This document shows, one piece after another, positions 50,441 to 60,134 of a stretch of DNA of 64,000 nt. The notes beneath the pieces were generated by a model that was not told where the DNA came from, searched no databases, and saw only the letters and a program-made list of their open reading frames with translations. The position numbers and the translations under genes were made by a program. Source of the stretch: Candidatus Bartonella washoeensis Sb944nv (lineage in GTDB: Bacteria > Pseudomonadota > Alphaproteobacteria > Rhizobiales > Rhizobiaceae); the NCBI RefSeq assembly GCF_000278135.1, contig NZ_JH725022.1, positions 132,186 through 196,185 of the forward strand, read 5' to 3'. The stretch's first letter is position 1. Each line of letters opens with the position of its first letter.

Positions 50441-52417
50441 TTGTGGTTTAGGCAAAGCGTTTTTGCTGGATCTTCTAGGGAAGAAGATATTTCTCTTATT
50501 GCTGGTTTGGATGGCGCAGTAACGTCTGTTGCAATGATTAATGAAAATACAACTGTGTTAGAGGCTCCATCTCATTTTTGTTCTGTTGATAAAATGGTCA
50601 AAATTTTGCTACAGACAATTGATAATGGGGTAATTGTCAAAACCATTTTATCCATAGGAGGTATCAGTAAACAGGTTAGCATTATTCGCTTGAAGGTAAA
50701 TCCGGAAAGTTTTTTGGTGTTATGCCCGCCATTAGAGGCAAAAGAGTTTGAATGTGAAAAAGAATTTTTTTGTTTTATGCCAGAACTTGTGCCACGACAT
50801 TTTACTTGGAAAATGGATAAAAGTGGATGGCTTTTTAATGTTTCAAAAGATTTAGCACAAATTATTTGGCATGTATCCTCTTCTATTTTAGGATCTAATT
50901 TTCATGAGCTTGCCAATCAATTTAATGATGAACGATATCAAGTACTCAGCGGGTTTATTGAAGCGGCTATGCCTTGGAGTAAACAGGCTGTTCAATCGCC
51001 TGTTGATGGTTGTTGAGAGTGGTTTGATGTTGAATTGTTTGCTTTGCCAATTTTTGATGCCAAACAGATGCTTAAAGGGTTTCGTGGCTTTGGTGTTTTG
51101 AAGATGCAAGAAAAAGTACAAGAAGGAAGAGCTGAAAAGCCGGATATAAAAACATCGAGTCTTTCAGAGAGTGAGCGTTCAGCTTTTCATGAGATAGCAG
51201 AACGGTTGCGTGGCGAATTGAAGTCATCGGTAAGGGGAAAGTCTTTTGTTGAAGAAACGGTGGTTCAATTGCCTTGTGCACAGACATTGCCTGGAAATGT
51301 TATAGAACAAGTGCTCATAAAAGAACCAGCAGCGGTTTTATCATTGTTGGATACAGCTACGGATGGCGTTTTATGGTTGGATGGACAAGGTTGCATTCAA
51401 TCGGTTAGTAGTGCTGCTTTGGTATTAATGGGCTATGAAATAAATGAATTACTGGCACAGCCATTATCATCATTATTTACTTTGCAAAGTCGATCTTTGG
51501 TTGAAAAGTATTTTGAGTGGATCCGTTTGAAGGGACAAAATCAGGTTTTTAATCGCGGTGAAACTGCTGATTTATTGACAAAAAGCCATAAGAATATAAC
51601 GGTTTCTATAGTAATCGTACCTTTGGCACGACGAGATAATTATGCTGTTATACTGCATGATATGACAGGACGGGGTCTACCCTTAGATAAAAAAGCAGAA
51701 GAAAATAAAATGGTTGGGGTTGTTCATGAAATGCGAACGCCTTTGAATGCTCTCATTGGTTTTGCAGAAATTATGAGGGATGGCTGCTTTGGTTCAATAG
51801 ATAATGAGCGTTATCGTGGATATTTACGTGACATTATCTCATCTGGAAAACATATATTATCGCTGGTGAATCAATTACTAGAGTGTTCAAAAGTACATCA
51901 TTTTGGCTCAAATAATCAGATTAATACCCCCCTTATAGCTGAAGCATTTGATGTGACATCTTGTTTGCGTGCTAGTATGGCTTTTCTTGAAACACAAGCC
52001 AATCATAGTGGCATTATCATGCGTATTGTTGCACCGGTTCATGTGCCATTTATTTGTGTATCACAACAAATATTCCGCCAGATTATATGGAATCTTCTTT
52101 CCAATGCCATCCGTTTTACACCATCGGGTGGGCAAATTATTGTCCACGTTTCTTATAGAAAAAATGAGCGAGTGAAAATTTCAGTGAGTGATAATGGTAT
52201 TGGGATGAGTGACGAAGAGATTTTACAAGCACTGCAACCTTATGGTCAAATAAAGCGCAAAAACGGCCGATCTGGTGACAGCGTTTTTGTTGGGACTGGT
52301 TTAGGATTACCGATGTGTAAGGCAATGGTGGAAGAGATTGGTGGTCAATTTTTATTATTTTCAAAACCCAATCATGGAACAACTGTAGAGATGTTTTTTC
52401 CTGTGTTCCATGAGTAA
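50441..52417 (+). pseudogene. PAS-domain sensor histidine kinase, interrupted by an in-frame stop
   Basis: A membrane-less sensor kinase in two pieces. The first (50441-51016, 191 codons) ends at TGA 51014-51016; the same frame continues directly with EWFDVELFALPIFDAKQM, so only one stop separates the halves. The second part has a PAS domain (about 51340-51690, ATDGVLWLDGQGCIQSVSSA), the HisKA box VHEMRTPLNALIGFAEIM with the phosphorylatable His, and HATPase motifs NLLSNAIRFTP, DNGIGM and GTGLGLPMCKAM. A TTG at 51035 could restart translation and still give a 460-residue kinase. The upstream end is also disturbed: no good start is seen and a 17-bp duplication lies there. It resembles the PdhS/PleC/DivL cell-cycle kinases of alphaproteobacteria (inference). 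Confidence 0.75.
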
Positions 52418-52433
52418 GTTTATACATAGATAT

Positions 52434-52841
52434 TTATTTTTTCTTAGCTAATAGGTCCCTGATTTCTGACAGAAGTTGTTCTTCTAAAGACATTGTTTTT
52501 GAACTTTCTTCTTCTTTCCGGCGCACTTTGTTCATTCCTTTAACAAAGAGGAAAAGAACCCAAGCAATAATAAGAAAGTTGATAAGTAAAGTTATAAAGT
52601 TACCATAGCTAATTGTTGCTCCAACTGCTTTGGCAGCACTCAATGTAGCTTGTTTTTCACCGGCAAGTTGAATAAACATGTTAGAAAAATCAATTCCACC
52701 CGTGATAAGCCCAATGATTGGCATAAAAATATCATTGACAAGTGAGTTGACTAAGCCACCGAAAGCACCCCCTATAATGACACCGATAGCCAGATCAATC
52801 ATATTACCTTTTAAGGCAAATTCTTTGAATTCTTTAAGCAT
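52434..52841 (-). CDS. mscL: Large-conductance mechanosensitive channel MscL
   Basis: Homopentameric inner-membrane pore that opens on hypo-osmotic shock. The 135-residue protein shows the MscL N-terminus ([28 protein letters not shown]), with the hydrophobic pore-lining first helix and the second helix at about residues 78-100 ([20 protein letters not shown]). The C-terminal charged helix ([15 protein letters not shown]) is typical. GGGGAAAA precedes the start on the minus strand. It converges with the sensor kinase gene. Confidence 0.96.
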   Translation of the reverse strand: MLKEFKEFALKGNMIDLAIGVIIGGAFGGLVNSLVNDIFMPIIGLITGGIDFSNMFIQLAGEKQATLSAAKAVGATISYGNFITLLINFLIIAWVLFLFVKGMNKVRRKEEESSKTMSLEEQLLSEIRDLLAKKK

Positions 52842-53412
52842 TGCGTTTTCCCCTTTGTGTATGCGACATATGGTAAATTTAACTATGGCTTTTGCTAAAA
52901 AAGGAAAGGGTCGTTTCTATTTTCTTATAGAGTTATATTACAATATTAAAATTCTTTTCCAAAAGTATTATGATGTGTTAAAGGACTTTAGCGAGGGGCT
53001 TTATTTTGATTAATACTGGAGCATCTTATAGAGCTTCAACCTGAAGAGAAGCTTTTTTATCAAAAAAACTGCAAATATATAAAGAGAAAATGTGCTTGAT
53101 TTATAAGATCGTTTTAAGGCATTTATTATAATGCATTGAAAATAATGTGTATTTTTAGATTATTTTTTGATTTTGTTGACAGATTGCTCAAATTTTAATG
53201 CTCTTTATTCTTTCGGAAAAAGAGAGGAAATTATAAGGCAAAAAAGTCTTTATTGGTTAGTATTTGCAAACATAAATTTGATTGTTAATGATATCGTTAT
53301 TTTTCTTGCCGTGGAGATTTTTTTCCTCATGTAAAGAGTGTGTTATCTTGATCTGTAGTTTTGGTTGTTAAGAAGATGCAAAGGCTAATTTTTATTGTCT
53401 GGAGAAAGATTT
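52842..53412. promoter_or_regulatory. Divergent intergenic region between mscL and pyrD
   Basis: About 570 non-coding bases, AT-rich, with no recognisable gene, repeat or RNA. It must hold the promoters of mscL and pyrD. Confidence 0.4.
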
Positions 53413-54504
53413 ATGAGTTTCTTTCGTTGTATTGGTCGTCCTGCTTTATTTATGTTGGATCCAGAGTATGCACATCGTTTAGCAATTTTGGGTCTTAAAA
53501 GTGGGTTGAACAGTTGTAAGAAGATCGTTGATGAGCGTTTATCTGTAACTGTTGCAGGTCTTGAATTTGAAAATTTTATTGGTCTTGCTGCAGGTTTTGA
53601 TAAGAATGCAGAGGTTATAGAGGCTGTTTTACGTTTAGGATTTGGTTTTACTGAGATTGGTACAGTTACGCCAAGACCTCAAGTTGGAAACCAGAAGCCA
53701 CGGCTTTTTCGCTTGATAGAAGATGAAGCGCTTATTAATAAAATGGGCTTTAACAATGATGGGCATCAAATTGTTTATAACAGACTTTGTTCATATAAAT
53801 GGCCTGGTATCGTAGGGATCAATGTTGGAGCTAATAAGGATACGGTTAATAGAATCGACGATTATACTGCTGGTATTGCTTGTTTTTATGATGTTGCCAA
53901 TTATTTCACGATTAATATTTCTTCGCCTAATACGCCGGGTTTACGTGATTTACAGGTGCGTGATAGTTTACGGCTTTTGTTAAACGCGATTTCGCAAGCG
54001 CGCAGTGAACAAAAAGAAAAGTGCGGATTTCTTGTTCCGATTTTTTTAAAAATTGCTCCTGATTTGTCAGAGGAGGAATTGGATGATGTGGCTGAAGAAA
54101 TAAAATTTTCTGATTTTGATGGATTGATTATTTCTAATACCACTCTTTCACGTAAAGGACTGACAAATAGTCTATTGGCTAGCGAAGAAGGAGGATTATC
54201 AGGACGTCCACTGTTTGAGCGTTCTACGATTGTACTGGCAAAGATGCGTCAAAAATTGGGTAAAGAAATTGCAATTATTGGTGTTGGTGGCGTACGGGAT
54301 GCTTATACAGCTTTGGAAAAAGTTAAGGCTGGTGCAGATTTGATACAACTTTATAGTGGAATGGTTTATGAAGGGCCGCACCTTGCTGTAACCATTTTGA
54401 AAGAAGTTTTACAACTTATGCAGCAAGATGGCGTTGATACTATAAAAGCTTATCGTGATCATAGTACTGAAGATTGGGCAAAACGTTCGCTTTCTTTGGA
54501 ATAA
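53413..54504 (+). CDS. pyrD: Dihydroorotate dehydrogenase (quinone), class 2, PyrD
   Basis: Membrane-associated FMN enzyme oxidising dihydroorotate to orotate in pyrimidine synthesis, with quinone as acceptor. The 363-residue protein has the class-2 N-terminal helical extension ([18 protein letters not shown]), then [42 protein letters not shown], the Ser-containing [17 protein letters not shown] catalytic region, and [33 protein letters not shown]. The ATG at 53413 ([10 protein letters not shown]) has GGAGAAAG upstream and is preferred to the more distant start at 53395. Confidence 0.96.
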   Translation: MSFFRCIGRPALFMLDPEYAHRLAILGLKSGLNSCKKIVDERLSVTVAGLEFENFIGLAAGFDKNAEVIEAVLRLGFGFTEIGTVTPRPQVGNQKPRLFRLIEDEALINKMGFNNDGHQIVYNRLCSYKWPGIVGINVGANKDTVNRIDDYTAGIACFYDVANYFTINISSPNTPGLRDLQVRDSLRLLLNAISQARSEQKEKCGFLVPIFLKIAPDLSEEELDDVAEEIKFSDFDGLIISNTTLSRKGLTNSLLASEEGGLSGRPLFERSTIVLAKMRQKLGKEIAIIGVGGVRDAYTALEKVKAGADLIQLYSGMVYEGPHLAVTILKEVLQLMQQDGVDTIKAYRDHSTEDWAKRSLSLE

Positions 54505-54646
54505 AATTGTTGTTTTTTGATAAAAAATGTAGGATTTTTTTTTAAGGGCTTGCAAACTCTTTTGATCTTCCTTATGTCACAGAAGATGAAGAGTTAAGTA
54601 TTTATCAAACAGTGAATACTTATAAGGCATTGGCAGTTTGTTTTGT

Positions 54647-54723
54647 GCGGTTGTAGCTCAGCTGGTTAGAGCGCTGGTTTGTGGCACCAGAGGTCGTAGG
54701 TTCAAATCCCACCAACCGTACCA
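54647..54723 (+). tRNA. tRNA-His (GTG anticodon), alphaproteobacterial type
   Basis: A 77-base cloverleaf including CCA. Anticodon arm CTGGT-TTGTGGC-ACCAG gives GUG (His); T-arm GGTTCAAATCC. The acceptor stem GCGGTTG pairs with CAACCGT, giving a G1:U72 wobble pair and discriminator A73. The base before G1 is T, so the G-1 that marks most tRNA-His is not encoded. Confidence 0.97.
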
Positions 54724-55124
54724 TTTATCTTGTTACGACTGTTCTAATTTTTATTTAGTGCTATTTTTGCTGTGGTTAAAAGCCGCAGTTATCGGCCTTT
54801 TTGGTGTTTGAGCCGTTACAGAGCAAAGACCTTGCACGAGTGATTTTATGCGTTTTTTGCCAAAAATGGCCAATTTGTCTAAAAGAGTGAAGACTTGGTT
54901 GCAGAAGGTTTTGGCTTATTTTCCCCTTGTTTTTCAATCTTTTATAAAAATAGCACTTTCTGAAGTTCGAATGCACCTCATGGGGTGCAGACAAGATACA
55001 AACCGACGAACTTCATTGAGAAGACACTATAAGTAGCATCTAAACCATTGTTTATTATATATAAAATTGTTGTTATGGCAGAAAATAGCATCTTATAATT
55101 TATTCTAGCGTAGGGGAGCGCCGA
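54724..55124. other. Spacer behind tRNA-His
   Basis: About 400 bases. A 62-codon open frame (54848-55036, MRFLPKMANLSKRVKTWL) is unrecognised. A short inverted repeat TGCACC/GGTGCA (54972-54989) lies inside it. Nothing else is supported. Confidence 0.4.
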
Positions 55125-55802
55125 TATGACGATTATAGCGGATAAGAAGAAGATAGAGGGCTTGAGCCAAAGCCCACAAGAGCAAGACATAGATAAGTTA
55201 AAGGCCGCCTTTCCGCAATGTTTTCGGGAGGGCAAGCTAGATATAGATCAGCTTTTAAACCTTATGCGGTGAATATATCGAAAATGATTTTGAGAATTAA
55301 GTTTGAATGGAAAGGCAAAGGAGCAAGTCTATAAAACTTGCGCAAAAGCCTTCTTTGGCAACGTTGCGGCCTAAGTTTGATGAAAGTGTAGACTTTGACA
55401 ACACGCATAATGTTTATATTAAAAGCGATAATCTCGAAGTCTTAAAGCTTATCCAACGGCCTTATTTTCAAGGGGTCAAGATGATTTATATTGACCCACC
55501 TTATAATATGGGGAACGATTTTGTCTATGAGGATGATTTTAAGGACCCGCTAGCGCGCTATAAGGAGGTGATGCGCCAAACGACAAAATCGAATCCCGAG
55601 ACAATGGGGCGCTTTCACACGGCGTGGCTGAATATGATCTACCCGCGCTTAAGGTTGGCTCAAAGCTTATTGCGTGATGATGGGGTGATCTTTATCTCGA
55701 TTGATGATCATGAAGTGCATAATTTGCGCAAAGTGTGTGATGAGGTGTTTGGCGAAGAGAATTTTGTTGCGCAATTGGTGTGGGAACGCGCCTATGCGCC
55801 CC
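55125..55802 (+). pseudogene. Type III restriction-modification methyltransferase (Mod), 5' fragment
   Basis: Site-specific adenine methyltransferase of a type III system. The ATG at 55125 opens MTIIADKKKIEGL, then DKLKAAFPQCFREGKLDIDQL, the typical Mod N-terminus, but stops at 55272. Two frame disturbances later it continues with AQKPSLATLRPKFDESVDF, NVYIKSDNLEVLKLIQRPYF, the catalytic MIYIDPPYNMGNDFVYEDDF, GRFHTAWLNMIYPRLRLAQ and DDGVIFISIDDHEVHNLRK. After FVAQLVWERAYAP (about 55802) the Mod sequence ends abruptly and unrelated sequence follows, so roughly the last two-thirds is deleted. No res gene is present. Confidence 0.8.
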
Positions 55803-56110
55803 TTCAGTTCGCTTGCACGATCTATTTCGGATCATACAGGACTGCAACCCAATGTCGATTTTCTAATTGCAAGCATCATGAGCAAACATTGGGCTGTTCT
55901 TGAGCTGGGATTGTTAGCTTTTTTCGTTTGTCGTATGCTGATACTTCTCGCACACTATCAATCGCGGTTTAGCTCTCATTCCTCCAATCATGGCTATAAA
56001 GCATCGCACCGAGCCAAATTTATTGGGTATATGTCAGAGTATCACCTTAACCGCACCGATGCGTGCTTGCGGGCAAATCGATATTTCTCACTGGGATTTA
56101 GCCCATAATT
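55803..56110 (+). pseudogene. Citrate-synthase-like C-terminal fragment
   Basis: Directly after the cut methylase, the frame used by 55701-56108 reads SLARSISDHTGLQPNVDFLI, LLAFFVCRMLILLAHYQSR and HRAKFIGYMSE. The order matches the end of citrate-synthase-family proteins (GLxPNVDFxLA, LFAxGRTxGWIAHxxE, RPRAxYIG). Only the last ~80-100 residues are represented and the active-site Asp region is not complete. The fragment has no start of its own. Identification is by pattern and is tentative. Confidence 0.4.
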
Positions 56111-56317
56111 ATTTGAAACAGGGCTTGTTACTCGAAGCCTTGCATCAGTTTTCAGTTCGATTCGCCACCGTGGTGGCTAAAAACTCGGATCTCACTTATC
56201 GCTATCTCCCTGTTATGGTTGAACAGTTTTTCTCTACCGCCCATTTTGATAGCGATCGGTTGCGCGTTGAAGGACATATTGAACGCATTAATGAGGCCTA
56301 TCGTATTCACTTGTAAG
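56111..56317 (+). pseudogene. Unidentified gene fragment
   Basis: Open frame reading NYLKQGLLLEALHQFSVRFAT, then SDLTYRYLPVMVEQFFSTAHFD and VEGHIERINEAYRIHL before its stop at about 56316. It looks like real protein sequence but I do not recognise a family. The frame extends back to 55990 through less convincing sequence. It lies between the citrate-synthase-like and hotdog fragments. Confidence 0.3.
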
Positions 56318-56333
56318 GCCAGCCCATACGACA

Positions 56334-56789
56334 ATGGCAGGGCCGTTAATTGCGCAGGCAATCATCATTGTCAGTAAGGTCTGCTTCTCTGGCTCGTGTT
56401 TTGAGAAAGCCGCTCTTCCATTACTAGGCTATTTATGTAAGATTTTCTCCGTAACCGGAGATTCTTGTAATTTTTCCTTTAATGCGCATCACCCGCTTTT
56501 TGATGAACATTTCCCCACCCGCGCCGTATGTTCTGGTTCACTATTGATTGAGATGATTCTGGCTTTGTCTACGCAGGGTAGGGCGAAAAATATCGCATCT
56601 GTTACGCTGAAAAAAGTAAAGTTCATTGAAGCAGTTTATCCGGGAGATACCTATCAGTTGACCATTAAACAGGATACAGAGCGTGAACTAGGTGGCGTTT
56701 TTTATATTCATACAGAAACTAAAAAACGAAGCACTTGCGGTAAGTTTTCTATCAAATATAAAAAGGAGGATGCGCCATGTTTAACATAA
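56334..56789 (+). CDS. Hotdog-fold 3-hydroxyacyl-ACP dehydratase-like protein
   Basis: A 151-codon frame whose second half carries the FabZ-like signature: NAHHPLFDEHFPTRAVCSGSLLIEM, with the expected His and the PxCSG variant of the usual PVxPG turn, then VTLKKVKFIEAVYPGDTYQL. Such proteins dehydrate 3-hydroxyacyl chains on ACP or sit in polyene/lipid gene clusters. The first ~45 residues do not look like a dehydratase, so the true start is probably inside the frame or the 5' end is rearranged. Its stop overlaps the next frame by 13 bases, as in an operon. Activity is doubtful in this degraded island. Confidence 0.5.
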   Translation: MAGPLIAQAIIIVSKVCFSGSCFEKAALPLLGYLCKIFSVTGDSCNFSFNAHHPLFDEHFPTRAVCSGSLLIEMILALSTQGRAKNIASVTLKKVKFIEAVYPGDTYQLTIKQDTERELGGVFYIHTETKKRSTCGKFSIKYKKEDAPCLT

Positions 56790-57334
56790 TAATCTCTTTT
56801 ATTCCGTGGAGTATTTACTCCTGGGTTATCAATGGAAACGTTTTAACTCTGGTCGAACGCTCTCTCATCTTAACTGTGATTTTATTGTCCATTATTGCTG
56901 TGAATATTAAAATTGTCCGACAGGGAGAATCCGTGATGATTACTAACATTCTGACAGTTATTGTCCTGTTTGTTAATTATTTCGCTGGATGGTCTACACT
57001 TTTACTGAATTAACCCACAGTTTTTTGCTATCTGTCACTTGCTCTGGTTTCATTGATTAGCTTGCTGGTAAAGAAACCCTTTACCATTTTTTATGCCAGT
57101 GCTGGTGTTTCTGAAGAAAAACGCAAACATATCCTATTTTATCTCATCAATAGATATATTACATGGATTTTGGTAATCATCTTTTTTGCCAATGGTCTTC
57201 TCGTGGCTTTTTTTGCATGGATCCCCCAGCTTTTGTGGGTCACTATGGGTTTAATTTGTGCTGGTATTCTTTTTTCTAAATATCTTCCTAATATCATGCA
57301 ATATTTTTATCGAGTCAAACACCACGGTGCATAA
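56777..57334 (+). pseudogene. Multi-spanning membrane protein, interrupted by a stop
   Basis: AGGAGG stands just before the ATG at 56777. The frame gives MFNIIISFIPWSIYSWVING with hydrophobic helices, and meets TAA at 57011-57013; the same frame then continues through LALVSLISLLVKKPF, EEKRKHILFYLINRYITW and IPQLLWVTMGLICAGILF to 57334. Together these form a ~185-residue protein with about five membrane helices split by one nonsense codon. No family is recognised. Codon use and base composition look less AT-biased than the surrounding genes. Confidence 0.55.
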
Positions 57335-57335
57335 T

Positions 57336-57838
57336 ATGTCATTGTTTAACATTCTGACCGGACCTTCTTTATGGGTCTGGATTTTGCTTATTTTTCTCAT
57401 TACGAGGGGAATAAGCGCATTGAAAGATAGGGAAATGAAGGTTAACTGCCTTTTTCTATTGCCGTTAATCTTTCTTTTTTGGGCGCAAGCGATGTGATTA
57501 ACGAGCTGGCGTTCCCACGCTGAGGAGCAATCTCAATATTGGCGGGGCTGATGATCGGCGTTGGCGTTGGCTGGTTTCTCTGACGTGCCGCTCCGCGTTT
57601 AAAAATCAAAGAGGGAACGGATTTAATTATTCGGCCTGGTACGCCGTTGACACTGATATTTATTCTTATCGCTTTTGTCATCAAATTCACATTGATTGTT
57701 TTTCTCAATGTTGAACCTGATTTGAAATATGCATTTGATTTTAAACTTCTTTTTGCTCTTTTAAGTGGGTTCACTGATGATATGTTTTGGGGCGGCACAT
57801 TAAATTTATATATAACATTTCAAAAGAATCCAAATTAA
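57336..57838 (+). pseudogene. DUF6622-like membrane protein, frameshifted
   Basis: Begins MSLFNILTGPSLWVWILLIF two bases after the previous frame, with RGISALKDREMKVN following, and stops at 57497. Another frame then continues GVGVGWFL, a TGA, and RAAPRLKIKEGTDLIIRPGTP, LIFILIAFVIKFTLIVFLN, ending at 57838. This layout (short helix pair, charged loop, GW turn, RPGTxxxL, helix ending in IKF) resembles the small DUF6622 membrane family. At least one frameshift and one stop break it. Confidence 0.5.
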
Positions 57839-58695
57839 TCCCTATACCATTAGCTGTGGGTGCTTCCCATCAGAACTATCTCAATAGAAGCTTATTCCTA
57901 ACAACAACGCTGCATACAAACGCAGCGTTGCCTCATAGTTTCGGATTTTTTTGTCTCAGCGCGTGAATACGTGACGGAAGTGATATATCTGACTATGCCC
58001 CACTTGGGGGCAGAGTAAGCCTAAAGGTTTAGAATGCTATAAGTTTAAGCTAGCTGGACTTTGAGCAGATGGTTTATCGCTAATGGTAAATCATTTTGTT
58101 TTACGATTCAAAAAGAGGATAGTGATGGTCTCATTGGCGTAGGTGGGCAAGAAAACTCTTAGTTTGGCAATGCGTCAACAGTTTGTAGAACTATGTTGTT
58201 GAATCCATACGCAAAGCGGTTGCTATGATGGCATGATGCTTTTGTCAAGCGTTATGATATGGTAGGAACCGGTGTTTAAGGGTGCACCTGCGGTCACTGT
58301 ACGACCCAGTAGCATTACGTTTAAGTATTTAGGAGCGGCAGACTCCGTACAGGCTACGCGTACAATATGTGAAGTACGCTTGCAGGAATCAGTGTGTCAT
58401 TATTGCGTTGTGCACGCAACCCTCTAGCTAGTATACTTCATTGGTAAGGCTGTTTTTTGAAGCTGTTTGTAATATCTGTGTGTTTTTAAAGAGAACGTTA
58501 GCACCGATGTATCGCATGCAGTACCAATTGTTTCACTTAGTTTTTTAGAATTGGCGGCTTTAGAAAGCGCAAAGTGTATTTTATTTTGATAAAGGTTATG
58601 TCATCCTTAGAATCAATTACGATGAGGTTTTGCATAGTGTTTATGCATGAATGATTCTAAAAAATGGGGATAATTGTTTTCTGAATTGGTGTTTT
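57839..58695. other. Gap between the pseudogene island and the puuA-like gene
   Basis: About 860 bases without an intact gene. A stretch near 58220-58430 reads protein-like pieces (RPSSITFKYLGAADSVQ and onward) but with stops, and no family is recognised. It contains the promoter region of the downstream operon; no clear element was found. Confidence 0.4.
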
Positions 58696-60123
58696 ATGGC
58701 TGTAAGAAATAGTGAACAAATGAAAAGAAAAAAATGTAAGCCTATTGCCGATTTTTTAAAAAACTTACGCGGTGTAAACAATTGGGAACAGGTTTCGCAA
58801 TGGCTTGCCTTCCGAGATGTAGAAGATATCGAGTGTATTACGCCTGATCAAGCAGGTGTGGCACGTGGCAAGATGATGCTTTCTAAAAAGTTTATATCAG
58901 AGACGTCATTGGCATTACCTTCAGCAGTTTTTATGGCAACAATTTCAGGAGATTATCCTGAAGATGGCCATGGCTTCGAATATCCCAAAACGGATGGTGA
59001 TTTACGTCTTGAGCCTGATCTTTCTACATTAAGCATTGTGCCATGGGAAGATGCTCCTACTGCACAAGTGATTTGTGATCTTGTTTATCAAAATGGGCAG
59101 GTTGTTGATTATACGCCTCGGAATGTTTTAAGGAAAGTGATTAATTTTTATACTCAAATGGGTTTGAAACCAGTTGTTTCACCAGAAATTGAGTTTTATT
59201 TGGTGGAAAAGAATCCGGATCCGGATTATCCTTTAACTCCTCCAGTGGGGCGTTCTGGACGCTCAATTGGTGGTGGGCAGGGTTATTCTATTGCTGGTGT
59301 TAATGAATTTGATGAACTCATTGATGATATTTATCAATTTTCAGAAGCACAAGGATTAGAAATTGATACTCTCATTCATGAAGAAGGGGCTGGTCAGTTT
59401 GAAATTAATTTACGCCATGGTGATCCTGTTGAATTAGCTGACCAAGTTTTTATGTTTAAACGAACAATTCGTGAAGCAGCACTTAAACATAATATGTATG
59501 CAACGTTTATGGCGAAACCTATTCAGGGACAACCTGGATCTGCTATGCATATTCACCAATCGGTTATTGATCAAAAAACGGGTTCTAATATTTTTACAGA
59601 GAAGGATGGCAGCGAAAATGTCTGTTTTCGCCATTTTATTGGTGGGTTACAAAGACATATGCCTGGGGTTCTTGTGATGCTTGCTCCTTATGTGAATTCT
59701 TATCGGCGTCTTATGCCAGATCTTTCAGCACCTGTTAATTTGCGATGGGGATATGATAATCGTACAACAGCTTTTCGGGTGCCACGTTCTATTCCGCAGG
59801 GACGGCGTGTTGAAAATAGACTTCCTTCGTCAGATGCTAATCCTTATTTAGCTCTCGCAGCTTCTTTGACTTGTGGTCTCATTGGTTTGCAGCAAAAGCT
59901 TGAACCAGATGAGCCGGCAGAAAAAACTGTGAATGCTGACAATATTGAATTACCTCGTGGATTGATTGAAGCGGTTAATTTGTTTGAACAAGATACGGCT
60001 GTACGTGCTATTTTAGGGGATGCGTTTGTAAGTACTTACGCTGCTATCAAACGACAAGAGTTTGAAACTTTTATGGAAGTGATTAGCCCGTGGGAGCGCG
60101 AATATCTTCTACTTAATGTTTAA
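58696..60123 (+). CDS. Glutamine-synthetase-family enzyme, gamma-glutamylputrescine synthetase type (PuuA-like)
   Basis: ATP-dependent ligase of the glutamine synthetase superfamily. The ~475-residue protein has the beta-grasp N-terminal domain (IECITPDQAGVARGKMM), catalytic-domain motifs SPEIEFYLVEK, IHEEGAGQFEINLRHGDP, the His-containing GSAMHIHQSV, and NLRWGYDNRTTAFRVP with RRVENRLPSSDANPYLA. The replacement of housekeeping-GlnA features and the neighbour gene (an FAD oxidoreductase, 11 bases on) point to a PuuA-like gamma-glutamylation of polyamines or similar amines. Starts at 58651, 58696 and 58720 are all possible; none has a clear ribosome-binding site. Confidence 0.85.
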   Translation: MAVRNSEQMKRKKCKPIADFLKNLRGVNNWEQVSQWLAFRDVEDIECITPDQAGVARGKMMLSKKFISETSLALPSAVFMATISGDYPEDGHGFEYPKTDGDLRLEPDLSTLSIVPWEDAPTAQVICDLVYQNGQVVDYTPRNVLRKVINFYTQMGLKPVVSPEIEFYLVEKNPDPDYPLTPPVGRSGRSIGGGQGYSIAGVNEFDELIDDIYQFSEAQGLEIDTLIHEEGAGQFEINLRHGDPVELADQVFMFKRTIREAALKHNMYATFMAKPIQGQPGSAMHIHQSVIDQKTGSNIFTEKDGSENVCFRHFIGGLQRHMPGVLVMLAPYVNSYRRLMPDLSAPVNLRWGYDNRTTAFRVPRSIPQGRRVENRLPSSDANPYLALAASLTCGLIGLQQKLEPDEPAEKTVNADNIELPRGLIEAVNLFEQDTAVRAILGDAFVSTYAAIKRQEFETFMEVISPWEREYLLLNV

Positions 60124-60134
60124 ATTTTATCACG

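Noticed and set aside
51011-51034. Selenocysteine or programmed readthrough at the TGA of the sensor kinase
   Set aside because: No redox context for Sec, no obvious SECIS-like hairpin right after the TGA, and no selenoprotein family of this kind is known; a nonsense mutation is simpler.
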